Both the position numbers and the translations under genes were made by a program. A DNA stretch of 64,000 bases from Microlunatus sp. Gsoil 973 (GTDB lineage Bacteria > Actinomycetota > Actinomycetes > Propionibacteriales > Propionibacteriaceae). A model generated the notes under the pieces. The model did not search any database. It was not told the DNA's origin and saw only the letters and a list, made by a program, of their open reading frames with translations. Position 1 is the first letter of the stretch. Every line of letters starts with the position of its first letter. Of this stretch, positions 8,500 to 18,575 are shown one piece after another. The stretch is from the NCBI RefSeq assembly GCF_009707365.1, contig NZ_CP046122.1, positions 620,001-684,000 of the forward strand, in the 5' to 3' direction.

Positions 8500-9419
8500 C
8501 CGCCCGGGCCGTGTTGGTCCCCGAGGGTCTCGAGGGTGAACGCATCGATGCCGCGTTGGCCCGGATGCTCGGCCTGTCCCGGACCAGGATCGCGGAGCTG
8601 GCGGCAACCGGTGCAGTGCTGGTGGACGGTTCGCCGGCCGGCAAATCCGATCGGGTGACAGCCGGTTCCCTGCTGGAGATCGAGATCCCCGACGAGCCGA
8701 CCGGCGTATCGGTGACGCCTCAGGTCGTGGAAGGCGTCGAGATCGTCTACGACGACGAACACATCGTTGTCGTCGACAAGCCCGTCGGCGTCGCCGCCCA
8801 TCCGAGCCTCGGCTGGGACGGGCCGTCGGTGACCGAACACCTGGCCGGCGCCGGCTTCCGGATCTCCACCTCCGGCGCCCCCGAACGTCAGGGTGTGGTG
8901 CAACGGCTGGATGTCGGCACCTCGGGCCTGATGGTGGTGGCCAAGAGCGAGCTGGCCTACACCGTGCTGAAGCAGGCGTTCCGGGACCGCAACGTCGACA
9001 AGACCTATCACACCCTGGTGCAGGGGCATCCCGACCCGTTCGAAGGCACCATCGACGCGCCGATCGGGCGGCACCCGGGAGCGGACTACAAGATGGCGAT
9101 CCGCGGCGACGGGCGCCGGAGCGTCACCCATTACCGCACCCTGGAGGCCCACCGCGGCGCGACGCTGCTCGAGGTGAGGCTCGAGACCGGACGGACCCAC
9201 CAGATCAGGGTGCACATGGCCGCGATCAAGCACCCGTGTGTCGGCGACCCGACCTACGGCGCCAATCCGCGACTGGCCAACGAGCTCGGGTTGCAGCGTC
9301 AGTGGCTGCATGCCGTACGGCTCGGGTTCATCCATCCGGCGACCGGGGACCGGGTCGAGTTCACCTCGGAGTATCCCGAGGATCTCCAGCACGCCTTGGA
9401 TCTGGTCCGCGCGGGGTAG
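8496..9419 (+). CDS. rluD: RluA/RluD family 23S rRNA pseudouridine synthase
   Basis: Isomerises uridine to pseudouridine, probably in 23S rRNA. An S4 RNA-binding domain covers about residues 14-70 ([20 protein letters not shown]). The catalytic domain carries [18 protein letters not shown] with the active-site Asp at residue 139, and [12 protein letters not shown] further on. 307 residues, normal for RluD. GTG start, overlapping lspA by four bases; the lspA-rluD pair is common across bacteria. The exact target uridine cannot be read from sequence. Confidence 0.92.
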   Translation: MTARAVLVPEGLEGERIDAALARMLGLSRTRIAELAATGAVLVDGSPAGKSDRVTAGSLLEIEIPDEPTGVSVTPQVVEGVEIVYDDEHIVVVDKPVGVAAHPSLGWDGPSVTEHLAGAGFRISTSGAPERQGVVQRLDVGTSGLMVVAKSELAYTVLKQAFRDRNVDKTYHTLVQGHPDPFEGTIDAPIGRHPGADYKMAIRGDGRRSVTHYRTLEAHRGATLLEVRLETGRTHQIRVHMAAIKHPCVGDPTYGANPRLANELGLQRQWLHAVRLGFIHPATGDRVEFTSEYPEDLQHALDLVRAG

Positions 9420-9448
9420 CCGCTGTGCCGGCTCTCAACTCGGCGTAA

Positions 9449-9454
9449 TAGGGT
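9449..9454 (+). promoter_or_regulatory. -10-like box of pyk (leaderless type)
   Basis: TAGGGT ends 7 bases before the pyk GTG and there is no Shine-Dalgarno, as expected for a leaderless transcript starting at the start codon. Confidence 0.45.
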
Positions 9455-9460
9455 CCGTGT

Positions 9461-10877
9461 GTGCGAAGAGCGAAGATTGTCTGCACCCTCGGCCCGGCCA
9501 CCGCGTCGGACGAGCGGCTGATCGAGTTGGCCCGTGCCGGAATGGACGTGGCGAGGCTCAACATGAGTCACGGCGACTACCCCGACCATCTGAAGAACCT
9601 GCAAGGCGTACGTGCCGCTGCGAAGGCGGTCGGCCGGCCGATCTCGATCTTCGCCGATCTGCAGGGCCCGAAGATCAGGCTCGGCCGGTTCGCCGAGGGC
9701 AAGGTGGAGCTGGCCTACGGCGCTCGTTTCACCATCACGACGCAGGACTGCCAGGGCGATGCCGAGTGCTGCGGGACGACCTTCAAGCAGTTGCCCGGCG
9801 ACGTCAAGCCCGGCGACCTGATTCTGATCGACGACGGTCGGATCCAGTTGGTCGCCGAGGAGGTGACCGACACCGATGTGATCACCACCGTCAAGGTCGG
9901 CGGGCCGGTGTCGAACAACAAGGGCATCAATCTGCCCGGTGTGGCGGTCAGCGTTCCGGCGCTCAGCGACAAGGACAAGGCCGACCTCCGTTGGGCGCTC
10001 GGGCAGGGCGTCGACATGATCGCGATGTCCTTCGTCCGGAACGCCAGCGACATCGAGCAGGCGCACAAGATCATGGCAGAGGAGGGCCGCAAGGTCCCGA
10101 TCATCGCCAAGATCGAGAAGCCGCAGGCGGTGGAGAACCTGGACGAGATCATCGACGCGTTCGATGCGTTCATGGTGGCCCGCGGCGACCTCGGCGTCGA
10201 GCTCCCGCTGGAGGAAGTACCTCTGGTACAGAAGCGGATCGTGACCGCGGCTCGCCGCTGGGCGAAGCCGGTGATCGTCGCGACCCAGATGCTGGAGTCG
10301 ATGATCTCCGCACCGCGGCCGACCCGGGCCGAGGCGTCCGATGTCGCCAACGCCGTGTTGGACGGTGCGGACGCGGTGATGCTCTCCGGGGAGACCAGTG
10401 TCGGTCAGTATCCGGTGCTGACCGTCGAGACGATGGCCCGGATCATCAACGAGACCGAGGCCCACGGCATGGCCGAGATGCACACCATCGACTGGGACCC
10501 ACACACCACCGCGGGTGTGGTGACCAAGGCGGCCGCCGACATCGCCGCGGGCGTCAACGCCCGATATCTGGTGGCCTTCACCCATTCCGGGGACTCCGCG
10601 CGACGGCTGTCCCGGCTGCGGTCGGCCATCCCGGTGCTCGCGTTCACCCCGATGGAGAGCACCCAGGCCGAGCTGACCCTGTCCTGGGGGATCGAGACGA
10701 TCCTCGTCCCGATGGTCTCGCACACCGACGACATGATCAGGCAGGTGGACAAGGCGCTCACCGAGTCCGGCCGGATCGAGGAGGGGGGAGCGGGTGGTGA
10801 TCATCGCCGGCTCGCCACCCGGCCGCGCCGGCGCGACCAATATGATCCGTGTCAGAAGGATCGGCCTGCCGCTCTAG
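9461..10877 (+). CDS. pyk: pyruvate kinase, frameshifted near the C-terminus
   Basis: Converts phosphoenolpyruvate and ADP to pyruvate and ATP, the last glycolytic step. Signatures are RRAKIVCTLGPATAS, FADLQGPKIRLGRF, the active-site IIAKIEKPQAVENL with its Lys, and DGADAVMLSGETSVGQYP. The frame is intact to about residue 440 (TESGRIEE). A run of six G at 10783-10788 then throws the reading frame into a nonsensical extension running to 11668. With five G, translation continues VVIIAGSPPGRAGATNMIRV and stops at TAG 10875-10877, giving 471 residues, the usual family length. This is probably a sequencing error. Confidence 0.93.
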
Positions 10878-10924
10878 GCCCCCGCGCGGCGCCCCGGTCC
10901 CGGCCGGGCCGAGGCACCGTGAAG

Positions 10925-11749
10925 TCAGTCGGCCCGGGTAAAGCTGCCCAGGATTGTCTGACCGAACGGGATCGGCAGCCTGTCCAGGATCCGGGTCGCC
11001 GGGACCACGACGGTGTCGTAGATCTTCACCAGTCTCGGATCGGGAGTCCCCGCACCGCCCTTGCGGACCGCGGCCCACCAGGCGATCCCGCCGAGCAGGT
11101 TGACCGGCCGACACAGATCGACGGCCAGCCCGGCCTCCCGCGCCGCGCCGGCCAGGGTCTTCGGGGTGTAGCGCCGGACATGTCCGACCGACCGATCGAA
11201 GTCGCCGTACAGCTGTTGGTAGCCCGGAACCCACATCACCAGATTGCCGCCCGGGCGCACCAGCGCCGACAGCGCCCGAAGCGCGAGCACGTGATCTTCG
11301 ATGTGTTCCAGGACGTTGATCGCCAATACGGTGTCGACCGGACCGGATTCTTCGACGAGCTGCGCCGCCCGCTGCGGGGTCAGCGTTGCGACATCGAGCT
11401 GTCGGGCGGAGATCTCCGGTCGGTCGGCGAACCGGTCGCCCATCGCCGCGACCGCCTGCGGATCGACATCGGTCAGGATCACCCGTTGTCGACCGGCGAA
11501 CTGCGCCGAGAAGTCACCCGACCCTGCGCCCACCTCGAGGATCTCTCCTCCGCAGTGGGGAACGATCAGGTCGTACTGATAACGGCGATAGTTCCTCTGA
11601 TCCGTCCGCTGTTCGAGCTGACGCCCGGTGGCAGCCGCGAAGGCACCCACCCCGTGCTCCGCAGCTGAGAGGTCGTGCCCCTCGCCGCGCTCGAGATCAC
11701 CGTTGGCCTGAGAAACCTGTGAGGGCTCCATGGATTCGCATTGTGGCAC
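10925..11749 (-). CDS. class I SAM-dependent methyltransferase
   Basis: The Rossmann methyltransferase fold has motif I ILEVGAGSGDFSAQ, an acidic residue at the end of strand 2 (ILTDVDPQ), and the post-motif region VLAINVLEHIEDH followed by LVRPGGNLVMWVPG. 274 residues. The N-terminal 40 residues are variable. The substrate is unknown; proteins of this build are often annotated as UbiE/biotin-synthesis-like methyltransferases acting on small or lipid substrates. It is convergent with pyk. The start is taken as GTG 11749; ATG 11731 is possible. No clear ribosome site is visible for either. Confidence 0.78.
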   Translation of the reverse strand: MPQCESMEPSQVSQANGDLERGEGHDLSAAEHGVGAFAAATGRQLEQRTDQRNYRRYQYDLIVPHCGGEILEVGAGSGDFSAQFAGRQRVILTDVDPQAVAAMGDRFADRPEISARQLDVATLTPQRAAQLVEESGPVDTVLAINVLEHIEDHVLALRALSALVRPGGNLVMWVPGYQQLYGDFDRSVGHVRRYTPKTLAGAAREAGLAVDLCRPVNLLGGIAWWAAVRKGGAGTPDPRLVKIYDTVVVPATRILDRLPIPFGQTILGSFTRAD

Positions 11750-11816
11750 GCACCCGGTAAAGAGGTCACGAACAGGTTACGACGGGCGTGTTAAGAGAAC
11801 CGCAATGGTCCCGCAG

Positions 11817-11899
11817 TGCCGAGGAGGGGAGTCGAACCCCTACGCCCTTTCGGGCAGACGGGTTTGAGCCGTCCGCGTATACCATTCCGCCACCTCGGC
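11817..11899 (-). tRNA. tRNA-Leu (CAA)
   Basis: Read on the minus strand, the acceptor GCCGAGG pairs with CCTCGGC before discriminator A. The anticodon stem GACGG/CCGTC encloses the loop CTCAAAC, giving anticodon CAA, which reads TTG. A variable-arm hairpin (TGCCCGAAAGGGCG) shows class II architecture, and the T-arm GGGGTTCGACTCCCC is canonical. 83 bases; the CCA tail is not encoded. Confidence 0.95.
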
Positions 11900-11979
11900 C
11901 GGAGCGACGATCATTGTGCCACAGCGCTCCGGAAAGTCTTCACTCCGACCAGCCTGAGGCATCTCCCGCCGTGGCTGGC

Positions 11980-11985
11980 TACAGT
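11980..11985 (+). promoter_or_regulatory. -10-like box of pdtaR (leaderless type)
   Basis: TACAGT ends six bases before GTG 11992. No ribosome site is visible, consistent with a leaderless mRNA. Confidence 0.4.
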
Positions 11986-11991
11986 TATCCC

Positions 11992-12660
11992 GTGACCGAG
12001 AGCCAAGCAGCCCAGGAAAGCGCAGAGCTGCGCCCGCAGACGAAGACCTCAGCAGAACCGGGGACTACGCCCCGGGGCGCCGCGTCGCGGGTTGTCGTTG
12101 CCGAAGACGAGTCCCTGATCCGCCTCGACCTCGTCGAGATGCTCGGCGAGGAGGGCTATGAGGTGGTCGGTGAGGCAGGAGACGGCGAACAGGCCGTCGC
12201 CCTGGCCACCGAACTCAAACCCGATCTGGTGGTGATGGACGTCAAGATGCCCAAGATGGACGGCATCTCCGCGGCCGAGAAGATCGCGACCGATCGCATC
12301 GCGCCGGTGGTGATGCTGACCGCCTTCAGCCAGCGCGAACTGATCGAACGCGCCCGCGAGGCGGGCGCGATGGCGTACGTGGTGAAGCCGTTCGGCAAGG
12401 ACGACCTGGTACCGGCGATCGAGATCGCCATTGCCCGCTACCAGGAGATCCTCGCGGTCGAGGCCGAGGTGGCCCAGCTGGAGGAGCGGCTGGAGACCCG
12501 CAAGATCGTCGACAAGGCCAAGGGCCTGCTCCAGGTCGGTCTCGGGCTGACCGAGCCGGAGGCGTTCCGCTGGATCCAGAAGACCGCCATGGACCTCCGC
12601 AAGTCGATGCGCGAGGTGGCCGAAGGAGTTATCGCCCACGGCGCGAAACCCGGCAAATAG
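11992..12660 (+). CDS. pdtaR: ANTAR-domain response regulator (PdtaR-like)
   Basis: Response regulator that acts on RNA rather than DNA. The receiver domain begins RVVVAEDESLIRLDLVEML, with the phospho-acceptor Asp near residue 83 (VVMDVKMPKMDG) and a conserved Lys in VKPFGKDD. The C-terminal ANTAR domain (about residues 150-215: ERLETRKIVDKAKGLLQ, LTEPEAFRWIQKTAMD) binds paired hairpins to cause antitermination. In M. tuberculosis PdtaR works with the kinase PdtaS. No kinase gene is adjacent here. GTG 11992 gives 222 residues; the open frame upstream runs back through the tRNA region and is not coding. Confidence 0.92.
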   Translation: MTESQAAQESAELRPQTKTSAEPGTTPRGAASRVVVAEDESLIRLDLVEMLGEEGYEVVGEAGDGEQAVALATELKPDLVVMDVKMPKMDGISAAEKIATDRIAPVVMLTAFSQRELIERAREAGAMAYVVKPFGKDDLVPAIEIAIARYQEILAVEAEVAQLEERLETRKIVDKAKGLLQVGLGLTEPEAFRWIQKTAMDLRKSMREVAEGVIAHGAKPGK

Positions 12661-12718
12661 CCGCGTCGACCGACGGCTTGACCGGGTGATCGAATCGAGC
12701 CGGCGGAGAGTATCTGAC

Positions 12719-12745
12719 GGGCCTGACCACATTTTGGTCAGGCCC
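12719..12745 (+). terminator. terminator after pdtaR
   Basis: GGGCCTGACCA-CATTT-TGGTCAGGCCC is a perfect 11-bp stem with a 5-base loop, 58 bases after pdtaR. It is followed by TTG only. Confidence 0.75.
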
Positions 12746-12907
12746 TTGTCCATTGCGTAACGAACACGCAACACCACCGGAGTCGTCGGCAAGCGTCGCG
12801 ACGATGGCCTTAGAGTTCATCCTCAGCCGAACAGGGTGTCGCTTGGGGAATTCGCCTCGCGTTCCCGCGGCCGACCACAGTCGGCCGACCAGATCAGGAG
12901 GATGAAA

Positions 12908-14137
12908 GTGCGAAAGCATCGACTTGCCATCGCCGGGGTGACCCTGGTGGCGCTGTCGCTGACCGCGACTGCATGCGGTACGCGATCAGGCAACGGCACC
13001 AATGCGGGTGGATCCGGCAATGGTGGCCAGACGAAGACGGCCAAGATCGGCGTCATCGCGCCGTTGACCGGCGACCTGGCTCCGTTGGGCCTCGGCATCA
13101 AGAACTCGGTCGACCTGGCGATCAAACAGGCCAACCAGAACAAGACGGTCCCCGGGTGGACGCTGGAACTCGACGCGCAGGACGACCAGGCCACCCCGGC
13201 GACCGGTCAGAACGCGGCGACCACCCTGGCCGGTGACGACGAGGTCATCGGCGTCGTCGGCACGTTGAACTCCTCGGTCGCCCAGACGGTGCAGCCGGTC
13301 CTCAACAGCGCCAAGATCGTCGAGGTGTCGCCGGCCAACACCGGTGTGTCGCTGACCAAGGGTGAGGATCCGAACAATCCGCAGCGGCCCTACCCGAACT
13401 ACTTCCGGACCTGTACCACCGACGACATCCAGGGACCGTTCGCAGCCCGCTACCTCTACCAGGACAAGGGCTTGAAGAAGGTCGCGACGATCCATGACAA
13501 GAAGACCTACGGTCAGGGTCTGGTCACTGCGTTCACCGGCGAGTGGAAGAAGCTCGGCGGCACGATCGTCTCCGCGCAGACCATCAACCCCGATGACACC
13601 AACTTCAGCCCGGTGATCAGCAAGGTCCAGTCCGCGCACCCGCAGGCCATCTACTACGGCGGCGAGTACCCGCAGGCCGGCCCGCTGTCCAACCAGTCCA
13701 AGGCGGCCGGTCTCGATGTTCCGCTGATGGGCGGCGACGGCATCTACGACCCGGCGTTCATCAAGCAGGCCGGCAGCAAGTCCGACGGTGACCTGGCCAC
13801 CTCGGTCGGCGCGCCGGCAGACACGCTGGACTCGGCGAAGTCGTTCGTCGACGCCTACACCAAGGCCGGCTACAAGGATCCGTACGCCGCCTACGGTGCC
13901 TACGCCTACGACGCGGCCACCGCGATCATCAACGCGCTGAAGACCTCGCTGGCCAACGCCGACGACGTCGAGTCCGCACGGCAGGCGACCATCGACGCCG
14001 TGGCCAAGGTCGACTTCCAGGGTGCGACCGGACACGTCTCCTTCGACCAGTACGGTGACGCCACCTCCCGGGTCCTGACCGTCTACGAGGTCAAGGGCGG
14101 CAAGTGGGAGCCGGTGAAGACGGGCGAGTTCAAGTAG
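12908..14137 (+). CDS. livJ: branched-chain amino acid ABC transporter substrate-binding lipoprotein
   Basis: Extracytoplasmic solute receptor of the HAAT/LivJ family (type I periplasmic fold). A lipoprotein signal peptide ends TLVALSLTATAC at the lipobox cysteine. The mature part opens KIGVIAPLTGDLAPLGLGIK, and VIGVVGTLNSSVAQTVQPVL is typical. GTG 12908 is preferred because AGGAGG at 12896-12901 abuts ATG 12902 but is correctly spaced for the GTG. About 409 residues. First gene of livJHMGF. The real ligand could be a branched-chain amino acid, another amino acid, or an amide or urea; sequence alone does not decide. Confidence 0.93.
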   Translation: MRKHRLAIAGVTLVALSLTATACGTRSGNGTNAGGSGNGGQTKTAKIGVIAPLTGDLAPLGLGIKNSVDLAIKQANQNKTVPGWTLELDAQDDQATPATGQNAATTLAGDDEVIGVVGTLNSSVAQTVQPVLNSAKIVEVSPANTGVSLTKGEDPNNPQRPYPNYFRTCTTDDIQGPFAARYLYQDKGLKKVATIHDKKTYGQGLVTAFTGEWKKLGGTIVSAQTINPDDTNFSPVISKVQSAHPQAIYYGGEYPQAGPLSNQSKAAGLDVPLMGGDGIYDPAFIKQAGSKSDGDLATSVGAPADTLDSAKSFVDAYTKAGYKDPYAAYGAYAYDAATAIINALKTSLANADDVESARQATIDAVAKVDFQGATGHVSFDQYGDATSRVLTVYEVKGGKWEPVKTGEFK

Positions 14138-14168
14138 TCGTCCCAGCGGTAGGCAAGGGGTTCACCAC

Positions 14169-14203
14169 GATGGGGACGTCGGCGAGATCGCCCCGTCCCC
14201 ATC
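14169..14203 (+). terminator. intercistronic hairpin livJ-livH
   Basis: GATGGGGACG pairs with CGTCCCCATC, with an inner GGCG-AGAT-CGCC stem, giving a long, stable hairpin. It lies 31 bases after livJ. Its probable role is partial termination or 3' protection, so that the receptor is made in excess of the permeases. Confidence 0.7.
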
Positions 14204-14250
14204 GTTCGTGGTAGCCGGATCGCCGGGACGGACAGGATCGGAGTCGGGTA

Positions 14251-15176
<926 letters not shown>

Positions 15177-15180
<4 letters not shown>

Positions 15181-16859
15181 TGATCCCCGGTATCCCGGTC
15201 GACGTCCGACGCCGGTACGAGGGCCCGGCCCGGATCGTTGCGCTGGCCGCCGGCATCATCGTTGCGGCTGCGGCGTACCTGCCCTGGGCCTATGGTGCGG
15301 ATGCGCTGGACAACGTCTCCTATCTGGGTGGACCGTCCTTCATCCAGTTCATCGCCCTGGGCATGGGGTTGCTGTTGGCCGCACTGTGCGTCTGCTCGAT
15401 GCGCTGGCCACAAGGCATCGGCAGGATCAGGATCGGCTGGATCCGCGGCGCACGCGCCCTCGGCACCGGTCTGCTCGTCGCATTTGTGGTGATCCTCGGC
15501 GCGATCGCGGTCGAACTCGGCGGAACGATCAACATCGAGTACGGCGGCTGGATCGGGTTCGCCGCAGCGCTGATCGCATTCGTCGCCACTCGGTTCCTGA
15601 TCCCGGAGGGCCAGCCGACGCTGAACCGGCTCAGGACACCCGGCTGGCTGAGCATCCTGGCGATCGCCGCCGTGATGTTGCTGATGTTGTTCGTCGCCTA
15701 CTACGCACTCGACCAGAGCAATCCGGGCACCTTCGTCACCTTCCTGGTCTACACCGGGGTCGGCGCAGTCGTCCTGCTGCGGACCGGTGCGCTCGGCTGG
15801 TTGACCGCAGCAACGGCGGCGCACCGCCGGGTGATGTTGCTCTCGGCCTTCCTTGTGGCATTCCTGTTCCCCTTCACCCAGGGCGGATCCGACGCCAACA
15901 TGTCGATCGCCGCGCAGGTGTTGATCTTCGCCGCCACCGCCATGGGGCTCAACATCGTCGTCGGCCTGGCCGGTCTGCTCGACCTGGGCTACATCGCCTT
16001 CCTGGGATCCGGCGCATTCGTCGCGGCGATGCTGTCGGGTACGGCCATGGCGACCCTCGACATCCATCCGCCGTTCCTGATCACCATGCTGCTCAGCGGT
16101 TGCGTTGCGGCCACCCTCGGCCTGGTGATCGGCTCGCCGACGCTGCGAGTGTCGGGTGACTATCTGGCGATCATCACGCTGGCCTTCGGTGAGATCTTCC
16201 GGCTGTCGATGAACAACCTGGACGGCACCGACGGCCCGGATCTGACCCACGGTTCCCGCGGCATCTCCGACACCGGTGAACTGAACCTGTTCGGCTTCAA
16301 CTTCGGCGACACCCACACCATCCTGGGTTTGGAGATCGGCCGGTTCGCCAACTACTACTTCATCCTGCTGGTCTGGCTGGTGATCGTGATCCTGATCTTC
16401 ACGCGGTTGAACAACTCGCGGATCGGCCGCGGCTGGGTCGCCATCCGCGAGGACGAGAAGGCGGCCGAGGCGATGGGCGTGAACGTCTTCGGCCTGAAAC
16501 TCTTCGCCTTCGCCAGTGGCGCCTTCCTGGCCGGTGTCGCCGGATCGATCAAGGCACACGTCGATATCTCGGTCACCCCGGATTCGTACGTCTTCCTGCA
16601 ATCGTCCTTCCTGCTCGCCGCTGTCGTGCTCGGCGGCATGGGCACGGTGCTCGGTGTGCTGATCGGCGCGACGCTGCTGCAGCTGATGCCGGAGAAGCTG
16701 CGGTTCGTCAACGAGTACCGGCTGATGTTCTTCGGGCTGCTGCTGGTGATCATGATGAGGTTCCGGCCGGAGGGCATCATCGCCAGTGAGCGGCGGCAGT
16801 TGGAGTTCCATGACGAGGACGAGGAGCTGGCCGAACGCCTCGATGAGGGGGAACCTTGA
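15177..16859 (+). CDS. livM: branched-chain amino acid ABC transporter permease LivM, N-terminally extended
   Basis: Second permease of the Liv system. The C-terminal 320 residues carry the LivM core: GLNIVVGLAGLLDLGYIAFL, SPTLRVSGDYLAIITLAFGE and SSFLLAAVVLGGMGTVLG. ATG 15177 overlaps livH, giving 560 residues. That is some 150-250 longer than common LivM proteins. The extra N-terminal part (about residues 15-230) contains five or six further hydrophobic helices, such as RIVALAAGIIVAAAAYLPWA. Extended LivM proteins occur in actinobacteria. The role of the extension is unknown. Confidence 0.92.
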
Positions 16860-16898
16860 CCCCGGGCCGGGAACCGTCGCCGCGGAAGGAGCGGTTCG

Positions 16899-17750
16899 AT
16901 GACCGAGACGGCGTCGGCCACGGCGTCACCGCCGACCGACGGGGAGCCCCTGCTCAGTGCCCGACAGGTGACCATGCGCTTCGGGGGCCTGCTCGCCGTC
17001 GACAGAGTGGACTTCGACGTCTACCCGGGCGAGATCATGGGGCTGATCGGTCCGAACGGCGCCGGCAAGACCACCTTCTTCAACTGCCTCACCGGGCTGT
17101 ACAAGCCGACATCGGGGCGGGTCGTCTTCAACGGTGCCGTACTGCCGCCCAAACCGGGCAAGGTGGTGCGTGCCGGTGTCGCCCGGACGTTCCAGAACAT
17201 CAGGTTGTTCGCGAACATGACGGCGCTGGAGAACGTGATGGTCGGCCGTTACTGCCGGACCTCCTCGGGACCGCTGACCTCCATCGTCCGCGGTCCGAAG
17301 TTCCGGCGCGAGGAGGGCGAGACCCGGGAACGGGCTGCCGAACTCCTGGATTTCGTCGGCCTGCCGGAGACGTCGGAAGGCCTGGCCCGCAATCTTCCCT
17401 ACGGTGATCAGCGTCGGTTGGAGATCGCCCGTGCGCTGGCGACCGACCCGAAGCTGCTGCTGCTGGACGAGCCGACGGCCGGCATGAACCCGCAGGAGAC
17501 GAGGCAGGCCGAGGAGTTGATCTTCAAGATCAGGGATCGCGGCCTTGCGGTGATCACGATCGAGCACGACATGCGCTTCATCTTCAATCTCTGCGACCGC
17601 GTGCTGTGTCTTGTCCAGGGCCGGCCGCTGGTCCTCGGCACTCCCGAAGAGGTGCAGTCCGATCCGCGGGTGATCGAGGCCTACATCGGCACCGGCGCCG
17701 AATCGCAGCGGACGCTGGACAGCGACCCGGAGGGTGACGTCGATGCTTGA
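16899..17750 (+). CDS. livG: ABC transporter ATP-binding protein LivG
   Basis: One of the two ATPases of the Liv transporter. Walker A is [14 protein letters not shown]. The signature is degenerate ([17 protein letters not shown] in place of LSGGQ, normal for LivG), Walker B is [13 protein letters not shown], and the switch His lies in [11 protein letters not shown]. An N-terminal extension of about 20 residues precedes the first strand. 283 residues, ATG start behind GGAAGGAG. It overlaps livF by eight bases. Confidence 0.94.
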   Translation: MTETASATASPPTDGEPLLSARQVTMRFGGLLAVDRVDFDVYPGEIMGLIGPNGAGKTTFFNCLTGLYKPTSGRVVFNGAVLPPKPGKVVRAGVARTFQNIRLFANMTALENVMVGRYCRTSSGPLTSIVRGPKFRREEGETRERAAELLDFVGLPETSEGLARNLPYGDQRRLEIARALATDPKLLLLDEPTAGMNPQETRQAEELIFKIRDRGLAVITIEHDMRFIFNLCDRVLCLVQGRPLVLGTPEEVQSDPRVIEAYIGTGAESQRTLDSDPEGDVDA

Positions 17751-18450
17751 GATCAAGGATCTGCAGGTCGCCTACGGCCGGGTCCGCGCGGTCAAGGGGA
17801 TCAGTTTCACCGTTGAGCAAGGGCAGATCGTCTGCCTGCTGGGCACCAACGGGGCGGGCAAGACCACGACACTGAAGACGATCTCGGGATTGCTCCGGCC
17901 GGAATCGGGCGAGATCTGGTTCTCCGGGCAGCGGATCGATGCCCACCCCGCGCACCAGATCGTTTCGCTCGGCCTGGCCCATTCTCCCGAAGGCAGGCGG
18001 ATCTTTCCGCGGCTCACCGTCGAGGACAACCTCCGGCTGGGCGCCTTCGCCCGCAAGGACAAGGTCGGGATCGCCAAGGATCTGCGGCGGGCGTACGACC
18101 TGTTCCCAGTGCTGTACGAGCGCCGTGCCCAACCCGCCGGCACCTTCTCCGGCGGCGAACAGCAGATGCTGGCGATCGGCCGTGCGCTGCTCAGCCATCC
18201 GCGGTTGTTGATGTTGGACGAGCCGTCGATGGGCCTGTCGCCGCTGATGATGCAGCGGATCATGACCACCATCGCCGAGTTGCAGCAGGAGGGGGTGACG
18301 ATCCTGCTGGTCGAGCAGAACGCCCAGGCCGCCCTCTCGCTCGCCGACTACGGCTACGTACTGGAGACGGGGATGATCACCCTGCAGAACACCGGCCGGG
18401 CACTGCTTACCGACGAACGGGTCCGGAAGGCCTATCTCGGCGAGGACTGA
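17743..18450 (+). CDS. livF: ABC transporter ATP-binding protein LivF
   Basis: Second Liv ATPase. Walker A GTNGAGKTTTLKTISG, Q-loop region LGLAHSPEGRRIFPRLTV, signature FSGGEQQMLAIGRAL, Walker B LLMLDEPSMGLSP, switch ILLVEQNAQAAL. ATG 17743 lies eight bases after GGAGGG at 17729-17734; GTG 17734 would add three residues. 235 residues, normal for LivF. Last gene of the operon, followed by a strong terminator. Confidence 0.94.
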   Translation: MLEIKDLQVAYGRVRAVKGISFTVEQGQIVCLLGTNGAGKTTTLKTISGLLRPESGEIWFSGQRIDAHPAHQIVSLGLAHSPEGRRIFPRLTVEDNLRLGAFARKDKVGIAKDLRRAYDLFPVLYERRAQPAGTFSGGEQQMLAIGRALLSHPRLLMLDEPSMGLSPLMMQRIMTTIAELQQEGVTILLVEQNAQAALSLADYGYVLETGMITLQNTGRALLTDERVRKAYLGED

Positions 18451-18501
18451 GCCGACGTCCGGCGCTCCGAACCGTCCTCCCACCATCAACCTATGCCGTA
18501 G

Positions 18502-18526
18502 CCGGGGGCTTGCCGCAAGCCCCCGG
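18502..18526 (+). terminator. terminator of the liv operon
   Basis: CCGGGGGCTTG-CCG-CAAGCCCCCGG is a perfect 11-bp GC-rich stem with a three-base loop, about 50 bases after livF. Confidence 0.8.
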
Positions 18527-18575
18527 TGATGCCTGACAATCAGCGTTCGCCTTCAAACCACGAACGGAGACCGCA

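Noticed and set aside
10878-11668. C-terminal extension of pyruvate kinase
   Set aside because: Arises from the G6 frameshift and runs antisense to a methyltransferase gene; no similarity to a second domain.
11788-11991. N-terminal extension of pdtaR
   Set aside because: Would run through the tRNA-Leu gene; GTG 11992 starts a protein of normal length.
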